From Corella eumyota (taxonomy: Eukaryota; Chordata; Ascidiacea; Phlebobranchia; Corellidae), in assembly GCA_963082875.1 (NCBI GenBank), contig OY720097.1:18236501-18300500 (forward strand): a DNA stretch of 64,000 bases, in the 5' to 3' direction. Shown here in pieces: positions 11,329-24,300 of this stretch. How positions within the stretch are numbered: position 1 is the first letter of the stretch; every line of letters starts with the position of its first letter. A program made the translations under genes and the position numbers. Below the pieces are notes generated by a model. The model was not told the origin of the DNA. It did not search any database and saw only the letters and a program-made list of their open reading frames with translations.

Positions 11329-12070
11329 CAGTTTAACCACATACAATTAAAATTTTAATTTTATTTACTTTGAGTTTCTAACAAATGCAAAAAGCTAATA
11401 GGATACAAGAATCAAATAACTAAAATGCATTATTTTACAAAATAACAAATATAAAAGAGAAAGTATCTGATACTTACATATAATAACAACAGTTGTTATT
11501 CATTTACTGCTTTGTTTGCTTGAGTTTTATTACAATAGTCATTAAAAATTGTGTAAATATTTAGCATGGTTTAATTTAAATACCTTGAAATACATAACAA
11601 AGTTAACATATATCATTTTAAATTAAACAAAATGTTACTTACATGTTTTACTTAGTTTTCAAAAAAATCTATATTTATTTGTTTATTGCAATAAAAATTT
11701 ACACATAGTAGTATTGGAATTTTATGCTTGTATTTAATTATATGTTTTTTCTTGTTTAAGATTGTTGTATAAAATGTAACATTATTTAGGAACAAAAGTT
11801 CTACAGTTCATTGTTTACAAAAAAGTTTTAAAAAAATACAAACTAATTTGTTTGTATATAATCATCTAAAAGTTATTAATCTACTTAAATATACAAACAA
11901 CTTTCACAATATGCTTAGCAATTAATTCACAATATGCTTAGCAATTAAAAACCAAATAATGGATAATGGTTGAATTAAATTTTTTTCATAAGAGTTTATA
12001 AACTTGGGATGTACAAATATGTTATAATTTTCCATTTTTGTGATGTAATAAAAGCTAAGTTCAGGATCTC
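11329..12070. other. Intergenic DNA between RPTP1 and the truncated receptor
   Basis: No gene seen. It corresponds to 36873-37610 of unit 2. It contains a perfect 23-bp direct repeat (11903-11948), of which unit 2 has only one copy. Confidence 0.5.
11903..11948. repeat. 23-bp direct repeat, two copies
   Basis: The unit contains CACAATATGCTTAGCAATTA and is repeated back to back. The equivalent place in unit 2 (about 37450) has one copy, so this is a small change private to unit 1. Confidence 0.75.
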
Positions 12071-13964
12071 TATTTGTAAAACACGACGAACCAGCCATTG
12101 GGTCTAAACATTTTTTTTATTATGTAAGGTTACAGTATTTTAACTTAAATAAAAAAAATACAAAATAATCAACTCTTAATTGCAACACAACAAATTTACC
12201 TTTTTTTTTGTTTACAAACACAACCAACCACCACAGCAATAGCAAAAATAATTGCAATAGGAGATGCTACGTAAGCAACTTGTGAACTGCCAGAATCTAA
12301 ATATAAAAAATAGAGTTATTTTTGTGTCCATTAAATGTCAACAAAGCAATTTAAAATCAGCAGTGTCCAAACCAGATCCACTTGAGCTTTCACAAGTAAA
12401 ACCTAACCCATCATCATCACGAATACACGTTTCCTCATTATCACAAAAGTTGGAATCACATGGATCTAAAAAATAACAAATACCTTTAACCTATCTGTAA
12501 TAAATAATTTGAAAAATTGGTTCAACATACTATCTAGATAACTAACGAAAAGCGGTTTAACTACATTAAAACCTAAATATAAATCATACCGAATTCACAT
12601 TTTTCTCCACTAAATCCATCAAAACAATCACAAGTAATATTTAGCCCGTCATTGCTTCTAATACATCTTCCATTATTTTCACAAAATTCAAAAGAACATA
12701 GGTCTTAAAATAAAACAAAACTATTTCAATTAAAAAAGTACAAGTAAAAAAGTTTTATATATTTTATATATTACTATACACTCCCTTTTGCAAACATAAT
12801 TAAATGCTATCACCTACTTAGATTCATTTAAACTTTTTATTTTTAATAAGCTATATAACTCTTTAATTGAACACCTGTTTTAACCTGTTTACACTACAAG
12901 ATTTTAATTGTGGCAATTGATCAGTGATTAAGATTTATAGTTTTTGCATTTAAATTTTTCTTAAAATTATTTACAAAAAACCTGTTTCACAAGTATCTCC
13001 AGTATACCCAGGCAGACAATCACATTAGAATTATAAATTCGATAAATCAATTACACAAGTTCCCCCATTTTGACATGGATTCCTTTTACATGGATCTAAA
13101 AAACAAAACAATTTTTAAAAGTGACTTAAAAACTCTTAAGCATCAATGTTACTCTAATTAAACAACGTGTAATAAGTATCTTAAATAATAAATTACAGAT
13201 TTTGCTTCTTTAAAAAAACTAACATACGTGTTTGTTGACAAATATATCCTGGATATGGAACATCTGGCCAATCCTGCCAACCTCCAATTACGCCACTAGA
13301 ATGACCATTTCCATTCAATGATCTTATTCGAAGATAACCTACACTTTCAATAGGGTACATAGCAAACCAATTCTCATATGTATTATTAGTACTTGTACCA
13401 GGTTGTGGTACCGATGTACCATCAATCCAGGTCCAGTCATAAGATGTGTACAGATCATCACTCTTAGTAACAGTCCCATTTGCACCAATCCAGTAACCTA
13501 CAGAATTAGGATCACTGACAATGCTTACTAGGTCATAAGCTGCACTTTCCCATTCCCATAATTGTTGCACAACAACTTGTTGAGTAGCGTTATCTTTTAT
13601 GATTAACAAAGTTCCTCCATTTTCTTGACATTTTTGTTCAGCCTCCGAATAAGATAGAGACAATGTTGAGTCATTGTAAAAACTGATGATGTCATTGTTG
13701 TGAAAAATCACTTTAGTGGGATCTAAAAAATAAAAATTAAATCTTTTTTGTTGACACGAGAAATAAAACATAAAAACTAACTTTAATTATTATTAAAAAA
13801 GGTGTTTCTATGATGTTATAAGTTTACCAAATGCAAATCTTTTTAAAAAAGCATAGTTTTGATGTTCATTAATGTCAACTTAAAAAATAGCCTTTACCTT
13901 GTAATATGCATATATTCAAACTTTGAAAAAAAATAGACAAAGTTATAACAAACTTAAATACCAT
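12071..13964 (-). pseudogene. Truncated receptor relative: signal, CTLD, EGFs, TM, no PTP
   Basis: Exons: signal peptide MVFKFVITLSIFFQSLNIC (13898-13964), CTLD 13228-13722 ending [12 protein letters not shown] 12983-13095, EGF about 12592-12705 (DLCSFEFCENNGRC), a half-EGF exon 12373-12467 that reads into a Ser/Gly stalk, and TM exon about 12200-12297 (SPIAIIFAIAVVVGCVC then KQKK). The last exon stops at 12071 after a tail of about 15 residues; there is no phosphatase. The EGF exon at 12983-13095 carries two in-frame stops (at 13025-13027 and 13031-13033). That exon is phase 1-1, so skipping it would leave the rest open. The unit-2 copy shares both stops. It is either a pseudogene or a short tail-less receptor made by exon skipping; the first seems more likely. 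Confidence 0.6.
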
Positions 13965-13987
13965 AGTTACAAAACTAAACAATTTAA

Positions 13988-13995
13988 CTTATATA
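13988..13995 (-). promoter_or_regulatory. TATA-like box of the truncated receptor
   Basis: TATATAAG on the minus strand, 24-31 bp before the ATG at 13964, in the same place as the boxes of the intact receptors. Confidence 0.35.
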
Positions 13996-14459
13996 AAGCA
14001 CAAATTTAAACTTTCAAATGTTATAAATTTCATGAAAATGCAGAAAATATATATTGAGATTTAAAAAAAAGAATTTGTGAGAACATGAAAGACGAATCTC
14101 CAAAAACAGTTTTAACTACTTTCTGTAAAAGTTTAATATCAGTTTCTAACAAAAAATTTAATTTTGTAAGCCATAAATGTGTACGCATTGTATGTATATA
14201 AAGACAAAAATAAATTAAAAAATTTATTACCCTATAATTTTTAGATTGATTTTTACAACTAGAATTACCAACGATTTTTACAACTAGAATTAAAATACTT
14301 CTATTTCAAACAAAATTTTTAATTTTATTTACACTGTAAGTTTGAAAAGTGCTAAAAATACCTAAAGTCATAATACAAAATTGTAAAATCTTTAACCAAT
14401 TATACATTAACTTCACTTTTAGCTAAATATAATTTAGAAATTTTAGTTTTAAACTAAAT

Positions 14460-14580
14460 CTTATCAAAATTACCACCATTTGAGGTCTCATGATCTAATG
14501 TCTTTGGTGAATTTCCTAAAATCAAATCTTTGTAGATTTTAATAACCAAAATTTAGTCTTTCTTATTCGCTAAAGTTTTT
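14460..14580 (-). pseudogene. Relic of a PTP D2 exon
   Basis: The stretch ACCACCATTTGAGGTCTCAT, followed further on by TTCTTATTCGCT, matches the D2 exon of RPTP2 at 18531-18670 (ACCATTCCAGGTCTCAT, TTTATTCGCTC). It is too eroded to read as protein. The same relic is at 39885-40010. Confidence 0.45.
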
Positions 14581-14984
14581 AAATATATAATATTTTAAGT
14601 AATTTAATTTTTAATGTAACTTAAAAAAATTTAACTTTGTCACACTAATATTTAAAAAACATTTTGAAAAAAATTCAATTACAATTATGATATCAAAAAA
14701 CAAAGTTGCCCATTTTCCAGTGTAACAAATAAAAATTTTAAGCTTAAAGCAACCTATAAACAATTAAAAGAATAAAAACGGGCATTAAAATTTTGGATAC
14801 TAGTATGCAAATCAAAATTTTGGTGTCTCACGTGTTACATATCTATAAAATTTTGTTGGCTTTAAAACTTTTAACATTATCCAAATAAAAAAAATTTAAT
14901 GGGAAATTATATTTGCATATATAATAAATTTGCATAGAAAATTATATTTGCAAAAAAATTATATATTCAGAGCAAACAACTTAT

Positions 14985-15125
14985 AAATTATTTCAAGGTA
15001 AAATATTCCCAACATCTTTAAGGTTGCTTTACTTATTTTAGTAATTTATGACTTAGTTGTTGCTTCTCAAATTACAAATCATTTAACAGTTACAATAATG
15101 TAGGTAAATTTAATCGACTTAAACT
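14985..15125 (-). repeat. Conserved noncoding block, copy 1 of 4
   Basis: A block with AACATCTTTAAGGTTGCTTT, TTATGACTTAGTTGTTGC and ACAATAATGTAGGTAAATTT recurs at 25780-25925, 44225-44400 and 53175-53335. Each copy lies just past a D2 exon relic, as a gene's 3' end would. I see no reading frame. It may be the old 3' end or untranslated region of lost receptors, or a regulatory block for the receptor that starts downstream. Confidence 0.5.
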
Positions 15126-15218
15126 AAATCAAATTTTATTTGTCAAAAGTAACCAATTTAATTTTTTTTAAGAGGGACAATTAAAATAAAAAATCATAGT
15201 TTTAAAGCAGATAAATTT

Positions 15219-15335
15219 TACCAGATTTTCTACAATTCTAGTTTTCCTTAAAACATAAACCCTGTTTTTGTTTTTCATGCTTTTCATCAAGTTCAAAGCT
15301 CTAATAAACACTCTCGTTCGACCTGCTCCATCACT
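15219..15335 (-). pseudogene. Relic of a PTP D2 signature exon
   Basis: Reads SDGAGRTRVFIRALNLMKSM and, after a gap, TRIVENLV, clearly derived from [20 protein letters not shown] of the intact D2 exons. The exon is open but isolated: no other PTP exons lie around it, and several core residues have changed. A sister copy is at 44515-44632. Confidence 0.65.
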
Positions 15336-15356
15336 GAAATTTTTAATTTTGTACAA

Positions 15357-17680
15357 TTAAAGAACTTCTTTGAAACTTTTACATAAAAACTTTAGCAATG
15401 ACTGTGAAGTACAAGAGTTCATGTGAGAACTGTAAAATAAAAGTAATTTAAATGCACAATTAAAAAATATTGTACAAAATAAAATTTATATATATATATT
15501 AAAAAAAATTGGATGACAATATAAGATTTTTATGTTTGTATGTGTCATGTAAATTATAACAATATTTAGAAAAAAAATAGACACCTTATGCCTGATGGCA
15601 TGCACTTTAACTGGCTTCTTTTTCAGTCAAATATCATAGCCATAATAGCATCATTTACAATCTTTATACCATGCACACATGCCAGAATGTTACCAAGCAA
15701 AAATAAGTAAGCTATTCTGTGCCACGCCTGTAGCAGATTTCTGCGTACGATTTCTAAAAATAGACCCCGTGAAACGACTTAGATTGTTTGAAAACTTTTG
15801 ACACAGAATCATTTTAATCAATTATGGGATAGTTAATGGTAGAATAATAAGAATAACTTGGTAGTGCATATACCTATGTAAAATTAGGTTTTGCAGATTT
15901 GAAATCAGTTTTGTTTAAAAAATAAAGTTTTGGAAATCTTTTTTTTTTTGAAAAAGAATTTTTTTTGCCTACAACATTTTACATATTTTAATAGTTTTAG
16001 TATCAATTTGACCATAGAGATGTTAAGGAATTTGTTGCATGTTTAATTTTTTTAACAAATGCATACTTTGAAATTTTAAATTTTTTTACATGCTTTTTTT
16101 AACTAAGCTTTGGTTTCTAGAAAGAATAAAAAAAAGACACTGTGATCACTAAGAATGAACACACTTTAATTAGAAAAACAAAGAAGTTTGATTTTGTGAT
16201 ATAAATATATTGTATACATGTGTTATGTTGAGTTTGCCAGGAATAAACTAACATAATCACATCTAGTTAATCCTGTGTTTTTCGCAAAATATTTCTTGAA
16301 GCTTGACAAAAGTTTTTTTTATAAGTTTTACACTTTAAATTTTCTTTGCATGGTTACTTTTTAATTGTGCTTTAAAAATAAGCAATTCAATAACTAGCTG
16401 CTTGGTTAATTTTGCTTGGAAATTTGTTATTATTTATTTTTCACCAATTTTTCTTTTTCAACAATTTTCTTTTTCAACAATTTTCTTCAAATTAGCTTTG
16501 TAGTTTTGTTTTTATAAGCAATTTACTTTTTCTTTTTTTTTCAAAGTAGTTTTTAACATGCTTTTAGTGTTTTTAATGTTTTTCCAGGGTAAGTTTTATT
16601 TTGTTAGAGCACAACAACAGCAAAAATAAACCTCAAATCTTAAAAAGGACTGATGTCAAAGTTTTTATACTTCAGTATGTCATGTGTATTATTTTTTACT
16701 CAGTAATGTTTTTTGAAGCTCTTTATTTCTTTTCAAGGCTTCAATTAATGTACCACAGCACCATTGTTAGTTGTTCGTAAATTCGTTCAAGTAAAATTAG
16801 CATATTGTCTGCACAGTTTTTTTAGTTTTGCTCTATGTTTCAGAAACGTTTCGATTCATCACTCTTTGACTTGTTGTTACATAAAATCGTTTTTTTTACA
16901 TTTTTTCTTTTTTAGGTTCACCAGCAAAATACGTTTTATTTTTCCTTGATTTTCAATTCATGTGAGTAATTAGCATTGTAGTTTTCCATGTTTCTATCCA
17001 CAATTCCCTTTTTCACTTTTTTAAAGGGTTTTTAACATGCTTTTAGTGATTTCACTGTTTTTTTAAAGGGTTTTTAACATGCTTTTAGTGATTTCACTGT
17101 TGGTTACGTAAAAATAGTTTTTAGCTTTTTCATGCACATTTTTTTCTTTCTTGATTCACCAGCAAAATATTTCATTTTTCTTGTTTTTTTCATTCATAAG
17201 TAGAATTATAACCACTTTATCCTTTTTTGATGTATCAGCATGATGTTATCTATTTTTCAACATCATAGTTTTCTTGACAGTAATGCTTCTAGAAGGTTTT
17301 TTTTAATGTTTCAACATTTTATTAAACAAGATCCAAATGATATGCCAATTGCCGTCAGCTTCATATTTTGCAATATTTGCACTATATTAGTTTATCTATG
17401 ATTATTATAATGGCAAAGGTTGTATTAGTTTATCTATGCTATAATGTTCTGTTAAAAAACTTTATTAAAATTAACTAGAATTGAGAATGCTGTTTAAGCC
17501 TTTAAATCCAAATTTTTAATCCATTTTTGCGAGTTATATTTAAAATATCAAAAGTTAAAAATTGAAATAAAATTTAGAATTAATTACAAATTGGTTGCCT
17601 AATATAGTGTACATGAATATAAGCGGTTGTAACTTTTGATATAGAAGTTTTTTAACATATGGGAAACAAATGTACAATTT
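15357..17680. other. Linker between truncated receptor and RPTP2, no gene seen
   Basis: AT-rich sequence without a credible coding exon. Compared with unit 2 (44640-45780) it carries about 250 bp more at 15720-15968 and about 1 kb more at 16195-17205. The longer piece is T-rich on this strand and contains short repeats, including a 41-bp tandem duplication. Confidence 0.5.
17017..17098. repeat. 41-bp tandem duplication
   Basis: A unit with TTAAAGGGTTTTTAACATGC and TTTTAGTGATTTCACTG occurs twice back to back. A related partial copy lies near 16550. It belongs to the 1-kb stretch that is missing from unit 2. Confidence 0.7.
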
Positions 17681-17689
17681 CTATCCTCG

Positions 17690-17910
17690 ATTTATTCACA
17701 GTGCATAATTTTGCCGCAAATATTTGAAGGGGACCCCTAATCCTATTTTTATCGGGTAGAGGAGGGGGAAAATTGAGACGTGTTTGAGCTATTTGGTAAC
17801 GCCGTGCTATTGGGTAGATAGTGTGTCATTGATGTGGCTCGTACCAAAACCTTTTAGCTTGTAGTTTAACGCCATGACCGACTTGCAACACGACAGGACA
17901 TTATTAAATA
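17690..17910 (-). mobile_element. Second tRNA-like SINE family, degenerate copy
   Basis: The minus strand reads GTCGGTCATGGCG, then GGTTTTGGTACGAGCC. These stand where the A box and B box of a tRNA head would be. GC content is higher than in the surroundings. The better copy is at 45800-45990 (GGTTTTGGATTCGAGCC). The family is not related to the SINE at 24962. The call rests only on the tRNA-like head. Confidence 0.4.
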
Positions 17911-18356
17911 AATTACGTTAAAATGGTGTAATACTGTACGGCGTACATGTCTAAAACGTCTGGAATATTACAAAGTATTTGGTTTGTATTCTAGTAATAA
18001 AATAAAGATGTTAACAAATGCGACACTTACTGCTTCATTTATTTATACTAGTGATCACATTTAAATGTACATTTTTTTACTCTCTCCTCTTCATTTAATG
18101 CAGAAAAATTTAATTAATTAAGAATATGTAAAAGTAACATTTTAAAGTTATTTACAATAAAGCATAATTAAACTATTAAAGTTACCAACAAAAACAAATG
18201 CACAATATCTTTTCATGATTAATATCCTTATACACGAAATAAAAAAAACACTTTATTTAATTAACTAATGAAAAAATTCAATAAAATCAAATCAATCAAA
18301 CAAGCTAAATGTGTTTTTTTACTTATTATTTAATTGGTGATCAATTGTTGACAATG

Positions 18357-21300
18357 TCATTTATTTAAGTTTAGATAACCTGAAGATGAATCAATGTACT
18401 GAGCTGCTATTTTGTACAAGGCCTTATACTGAGCCTAAAAACAATTATTTGAATGTAGCAGGTTTCATCTTTATTAACTAAAAATCTTTGGTAATTATAA
18501 ATCTATATTACTTAAAAAAGTTTAAACTTACCAGATTTTCCACCATTCCAGGTCTCATGTCTCTCATGTCCTTGACTGTCCTCAAAACATCAACCTTGCT
18601 TTCATTCTTTATTCGCTCAATCAAGTTTAAAGCTCCAATAAACACCCCAGTTCGACCTGCTCCATCGCTTAAACAAGGAGATTTTATAAACTTTACTAAA
18701 AAAATAGTTTAATATAAAACAAACTAACTCTAAAAAATTCTATAAAACAATTTTTTACTTTTTTACTAAAACAAAAAAAGAAATCTTAAGCATTAGTTTC
18801 AAAACAAACTACCTGCAATGTACTGCCAAGTTATTGTCCTCGCATTGTTGACAGCTTTCTTGAACTTTTTCAATCAAATTATATAGCACATCTGAATTTG
18901 GAGGTTGGCCATCATCCCAGTTTAATAGTTGATATTGAATTACTTTAGCCTGATAATTAAAAAAAACATAAAAGAGAACAGTTTATTGTGATAAAAATTA
19001 GATGTACATGTTTGTTGGAACTCTACCTGTTTTTTGTTGAATGTCAGCATAAGAATTCTTTTTATCAAACCGATTCCAAACTTTTGAACTGAAACAAGTT
19101 GTATTTTGTAACAACCAAAACTTAAACTTTTCCCCTCATTATCAGGCCAGTATTGAATGGTTTGTCCCTAAAATGGTAAATTATTTAACAAAATATTAAA
19201 AAGTTTGTTAAACAAGTATCGGAATATTAAAAAGTCATTAAAAAAAGTATTTTGCTGAAACTGTTTAAAAATAGGAAACAAAAAGTAATGAAGCTACCTT
19301 TAACAATTCATTCATTTGTGACAGCATAACGACAACTTCAATTTTATGATGCCAAATACTGTGCAAAAATTCAACAACAGTTTGATTAGTAGGAGTTTGA
19401 GCAGCTAAGATTGATTTTGAAGCATCATAACTCTAAAAATAATATATTAGCTAAATAATTAAGTAAAACTAATAAATTAAAAATAATTAAACGTAAAATC
19501 ATAAGCATTACCTCAATAAATGATGCATTATAGTAAACAGGTTTTAAACTGTTTGGCAAAGCTGGTAACAGAAATATAGCATGGTCATCTGTAAATAAAA
19601 CAATACAACACAATCGCTAAGAGTTTAAACATAAATAAAAATATATATTAGCAAAAAATATAATCACCAACTGAAACACAGTAATATTTAAATAACTTAC
19701 ATGGCAAAATAATGTTGTTGAAATTTTTTTCAATATTTTCTGGTCGTTTTGCAATGAAACTTGTAGCCTGATAAGGTCCAATTAAATCAAGTTCGGTAAA
19801 TTCATTCTTAATCCTATTAAATTCGATTTAAAACATAATTAATTTACATTTACATCTTATAAATTTAACTTACATCCCATTTTTGATATCAATTTGAAAT
19901 TTCGCAATGTTAATATCAGTATTTCCAAATAAATTCTCCTCAGCAATCAATTTGTGAAGAAATACGTATTGCTCCTGCAAAAATATAAATAAACATCAGT
20001 TATTAATTGTTTTACTTTTTTATTACCCAATTAAAATATTTGGACAAATAATTAACTAAATTTAAAGATTTAATCTTGCCTTAGTTTGAACCATGTCAGT
20101 TCTTTGACTTCTGAGACTAAGAACAATTTCAAAAACATTCACACTTTGCTTTTCTTTCATTTCTTCCATTAAACAATCAAGGCCAATAAAAGTTCCAGTT
20201 CTACCTACACCAGCACTAAAAAAATGCATGTAATAAAAAGTGATCTGTCAATATGTTAAGTGATAAAAAACAAATTATAAAATTTCACATTTAAAACTTA
20301 ACATATTCTACCTGCAATGTACCACAATGGAACTTTTAGTTGTTTGTTTGTTGTAAAGTTGTTGAACTTGGTTGTAAAAGTGAAAGAAACTGCTGGTTGT
20401 TAAAGGCACACCATGGTCAGGCCATGTTATAAATTGTAACTGGGTCACATATTGTAAAACCTTGCACAAAAATTTATAAATAATATTTCTTAGAACAACT
20501 CAATAAAAATGATTGTTAAAACAGAAAATTAAATATGTAAAAAGGGAAACTATTGCTTAGTAGTTTACAAAACAAAAGTTGTAAAAAATACTTACTGACT
20601 CATAAAGAACATTAACTGGACAAATTTGAAATTTTCTTTTAATATAACTTCCATATGTAGTTTCTTGTTCAGCTTTTACTGTGATGTTTCCATATTGAAC
20701 AGTTTTACCTGGTTCTGGCCAATATTTTTCACATTGTTTCTAAAATGGGCAAAAATGTAAAAAATTACCAATATTTTAAAGTAATAACAAAACAAGTTCT
20801 TAAAGGTTTAAACTAAATTTTACCTTTCCTTCTTCAGAAAGGTGATTAAACATAACAATTATGCTACAATTTTTCCCAAAAATCATCTGCCAAAAATCAT
20901 TTACAGTTCTTTGTAATGGAGATTGAGTTGCAATGTATTTCTTTGATACATTAAAACTCTTGAAATAAAAATGGAAATTTGATTAAAACAATTTATATTT
21001 TTATACAAACATTTTTATTATTATAAGAACAAAAAATTTAACTTACATCAATATAACTTGCATTGATATATTTATCATCTTCCAATATCACCCTTGAAGA
21101 ATCAACTATTAAACAAAGGGTAAATAAATGGTATTATCAACTAGTAAACAGAAGGTAAATAAAAAAATTATATCTGTTGAAACTTTTAATTACTTTTAAA
21201 TGATAATAAGTTAATAAAACAGTAAAAAAATTTATAATTGTTTACTTACAAGGCAAAATAGTGTTTACTCGATTTTTAAAAGAATTTTCTGTGCTTTCAG

Positions 21301-24300
21301 CAACTAAGGTTAATGTTTTTACACTTAATGATTCTTGGTGTAATTTCTGTTATTTAAATTTGGTAGTTATTGTTAATACATCACTCATTAAGTCTGTCAA
21401 CTTGATAACATTACAAAAACAATTTATTTATAGAATAAATCTTACACTTGTAAATTGGTCATCAATTTCAAAATTTTTTTCATCAGAAAGAATCAAATAT
21501 TTTGACAACAATTGAGATAAAACTATTCTGTAGTTTTTAAAAACTTGGGGTTCATTTTTAAGCGCTATATTTTCGTAAACTTCACTTTTTCGTTTGCCTA
21601 AAAAAGTATAACAAAAGTTATTACAATTTGGTGTGAAAAATGCATAAAGCGAACATATGGTTACAAATTACCTTTATTTATATTTTCGTGGTCAGGTTTT
21701 TTACCGAGATGTCTACAAACCCAAAAATAAATAATTAAAAACAAATATCTACAAATTTCATGTTGATAATACCAATAAAAACCAACATTTTTTTAGGTGT
21801 TATAAAAAATTTGTTTAATATTGTATTAGTATGAAAAATCCAACCTTTTTCTCCATATATAAACACCAGCCAACACAGCAATAATAAGTAGGGGAACTAC
21901 AACCCCAATTACTATGTAAATAGTATTATCAGAATCTAGATAATAATTTATATAAACGTGACGCATACTTAAATACAAATATATGTTGTTGTTTACCAAA
22001 AAATTAAATTTACAGGTACCTTAACAATTTATAAATCTAGGTAAGTTAAATTTTTACCTGAATTAGAAATTTGATTTTGACAAACTTCTCCATCAAATCC
22101 TTTTACACATTCACAAAAATAATGAGCTCCACTTTCATGACATTTTCCACCATTTTCACATTTTGTCGTTCCACATAAAGATGTTGTCACTGTTCAAAAA
22201 TCATAATAAGACAATTTTCAATTTCAAAAACAAGTAAAAGATATTTATATAAAAGTTGCTTTAAAAGACCAATAAAAATCATTGTTATTTTAATAGAAAT
22301 CAGAAATTACAAACACATAGCCATAAAATTATACAATTTAAATATATAAAGTAAACTAATAAAGCACCTGTTTTTTCACATACAAAGTCATATATATTAG
22401 AACATGGTAATCCAATCCATTTAAAAGTTTCTTGTTGTAATGCTAAACAATCTCCATTATCTGAAAATGTTTCAATATTTTCCCAATTTTGAAATCCTTG
22501 AGTTTCTTTTACAGGTATCAAACTATTATCAAGCCATCTCCATTCTAAACATTAAAAATCATTATGCAATATAATATATAAAAATCAATATGCTAACTTA
22601 GTTTCAAAACTGTAATAAAGTTACCCTGATTTATTTTTCTTCCTCCAATCCATACCATTTTATTAGTAATATGTTTATTTAAATAACTTTCCAAAGCAAT
22701 TTGTGTTTGGTTGTTTTTAATAATAGCTAGTGCCCCACCATAACTATCACTTTGTATTATTGAATCATTAAATGAAGTAGGTTCACCATTACTTACAAAT
22801 ATGGAATAATTTAATGAATTTGAAGATTCGAAATTTCCTAAAAACGCAGCAAAATAATGGACAAATTTAAAGAAATTTTGTTGTTTAATAATAAACTTAG
22901 ATTTTTAATAAACAAACAAGTGCTTAAATATAATTAATAACTTAATATTTTTTACTTTAAAAAAATATTGAGTTATTTATATATATCAGTAATTACAATA
23001 TGCTTTCATGATGACGCTCTTAGCAACACTTTTTTAACGAGTCCACTTCTTACAGTTAATTTTTAATTAAATAACTTTAACTAATTACAACAAAAATATG
23101 ATATACAAATTACTTACCAATTTCACAATTTTGGCCAGTATATGTAGAAGTACAATGACACTGATAATGTGGTTCCTCTGATTCTTTAATACAACTTCCC
23201 TGATTTTCACATTGTACTGAGTCACAAGCATCTACATATTATAAATATATTGTTAAACAAAAAGTTTGTTGTTATAGTACTAATCCACAAGCCATTTTTA
23301 AACATACACCTTTTTCTAAAAAAATAATAAATATGTTTTAAAACTAAAGTCAAAAATACTAAAATATTACCTGTAGCACAATTAAGATCAAAATAACCAG
23401 GTAGGCAATCACATTGATAAGTTGAACCATCAATATTACAAGTTCCGTTATTTATACATGGTTGTATTGTGCATGGATCTAAACATCAAAAGTAAACATT
23501 TTTTTAAGAAAAAAATTATTTTTATAGTTAAACTAATTTTACCCTATATTATGCATAATTTCTTACAAACCAAATTCACAAAATATTCCACTATAGCCAT
23601 CTGTGCAATCACAGACAAATCCTAACCCATCAATATCACGAAAACATGTACCTCCATTTTCACATTGGTGAGGATCACATGGATCTAAAATTAAATAATA
23701 AACAAAAAATAACATTACTTTTAAAGAATTATTGTAGTTTTGTTTATACAAAACTATATGTCAGGTAACAAAACAATTCATTAAAAATAACGGTTCTATA
23801 ACTATACAATTAGGCACTTTCTTGACTTTATTGTAAACAAAGTAAAATACTTTACAATAATTAAAAGCAGATACTTACTAGATTTCATTTTTTAAACAAT
23901 CAAATTATTTATAACACAAAGTCATAAATAATTAAACAAGCAAAGATAGCAACACTTTACAGTATATTTTAGCTTATTCAAATAATGGTATAATGTAGTA
24001 CTTTTTTGTATTTAAAATAAATTTGTCCCAATGTATTGTTATAAAATAATAATCAATTTATTGTAATAAAGTGTAAAATTTTAAAGTTTTTTAAAGTTTT
24101 AGGTACTATCTATCTTTTACTACATTTTAACAAACCTATTTCACAAGTATCTCCAAAAAACCCAGGTTGACAATCACATCGAAAGTTTAAGTTTGATAAA
24201 TTAATATCACATCTTCCACCATTTTTGCATGGATTACTATGACATGGATCTGCATAACATAAAACTTTATAATTTTTCATTTTATTGCTTTCCTGTTTTA

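Noticed and set aside
16764-16949. Small plus-strand frame in the linker
   Set aside because: T-rich low-complexity sequence that gives a Phe/Ser-rich peptide; not present in unit 2.
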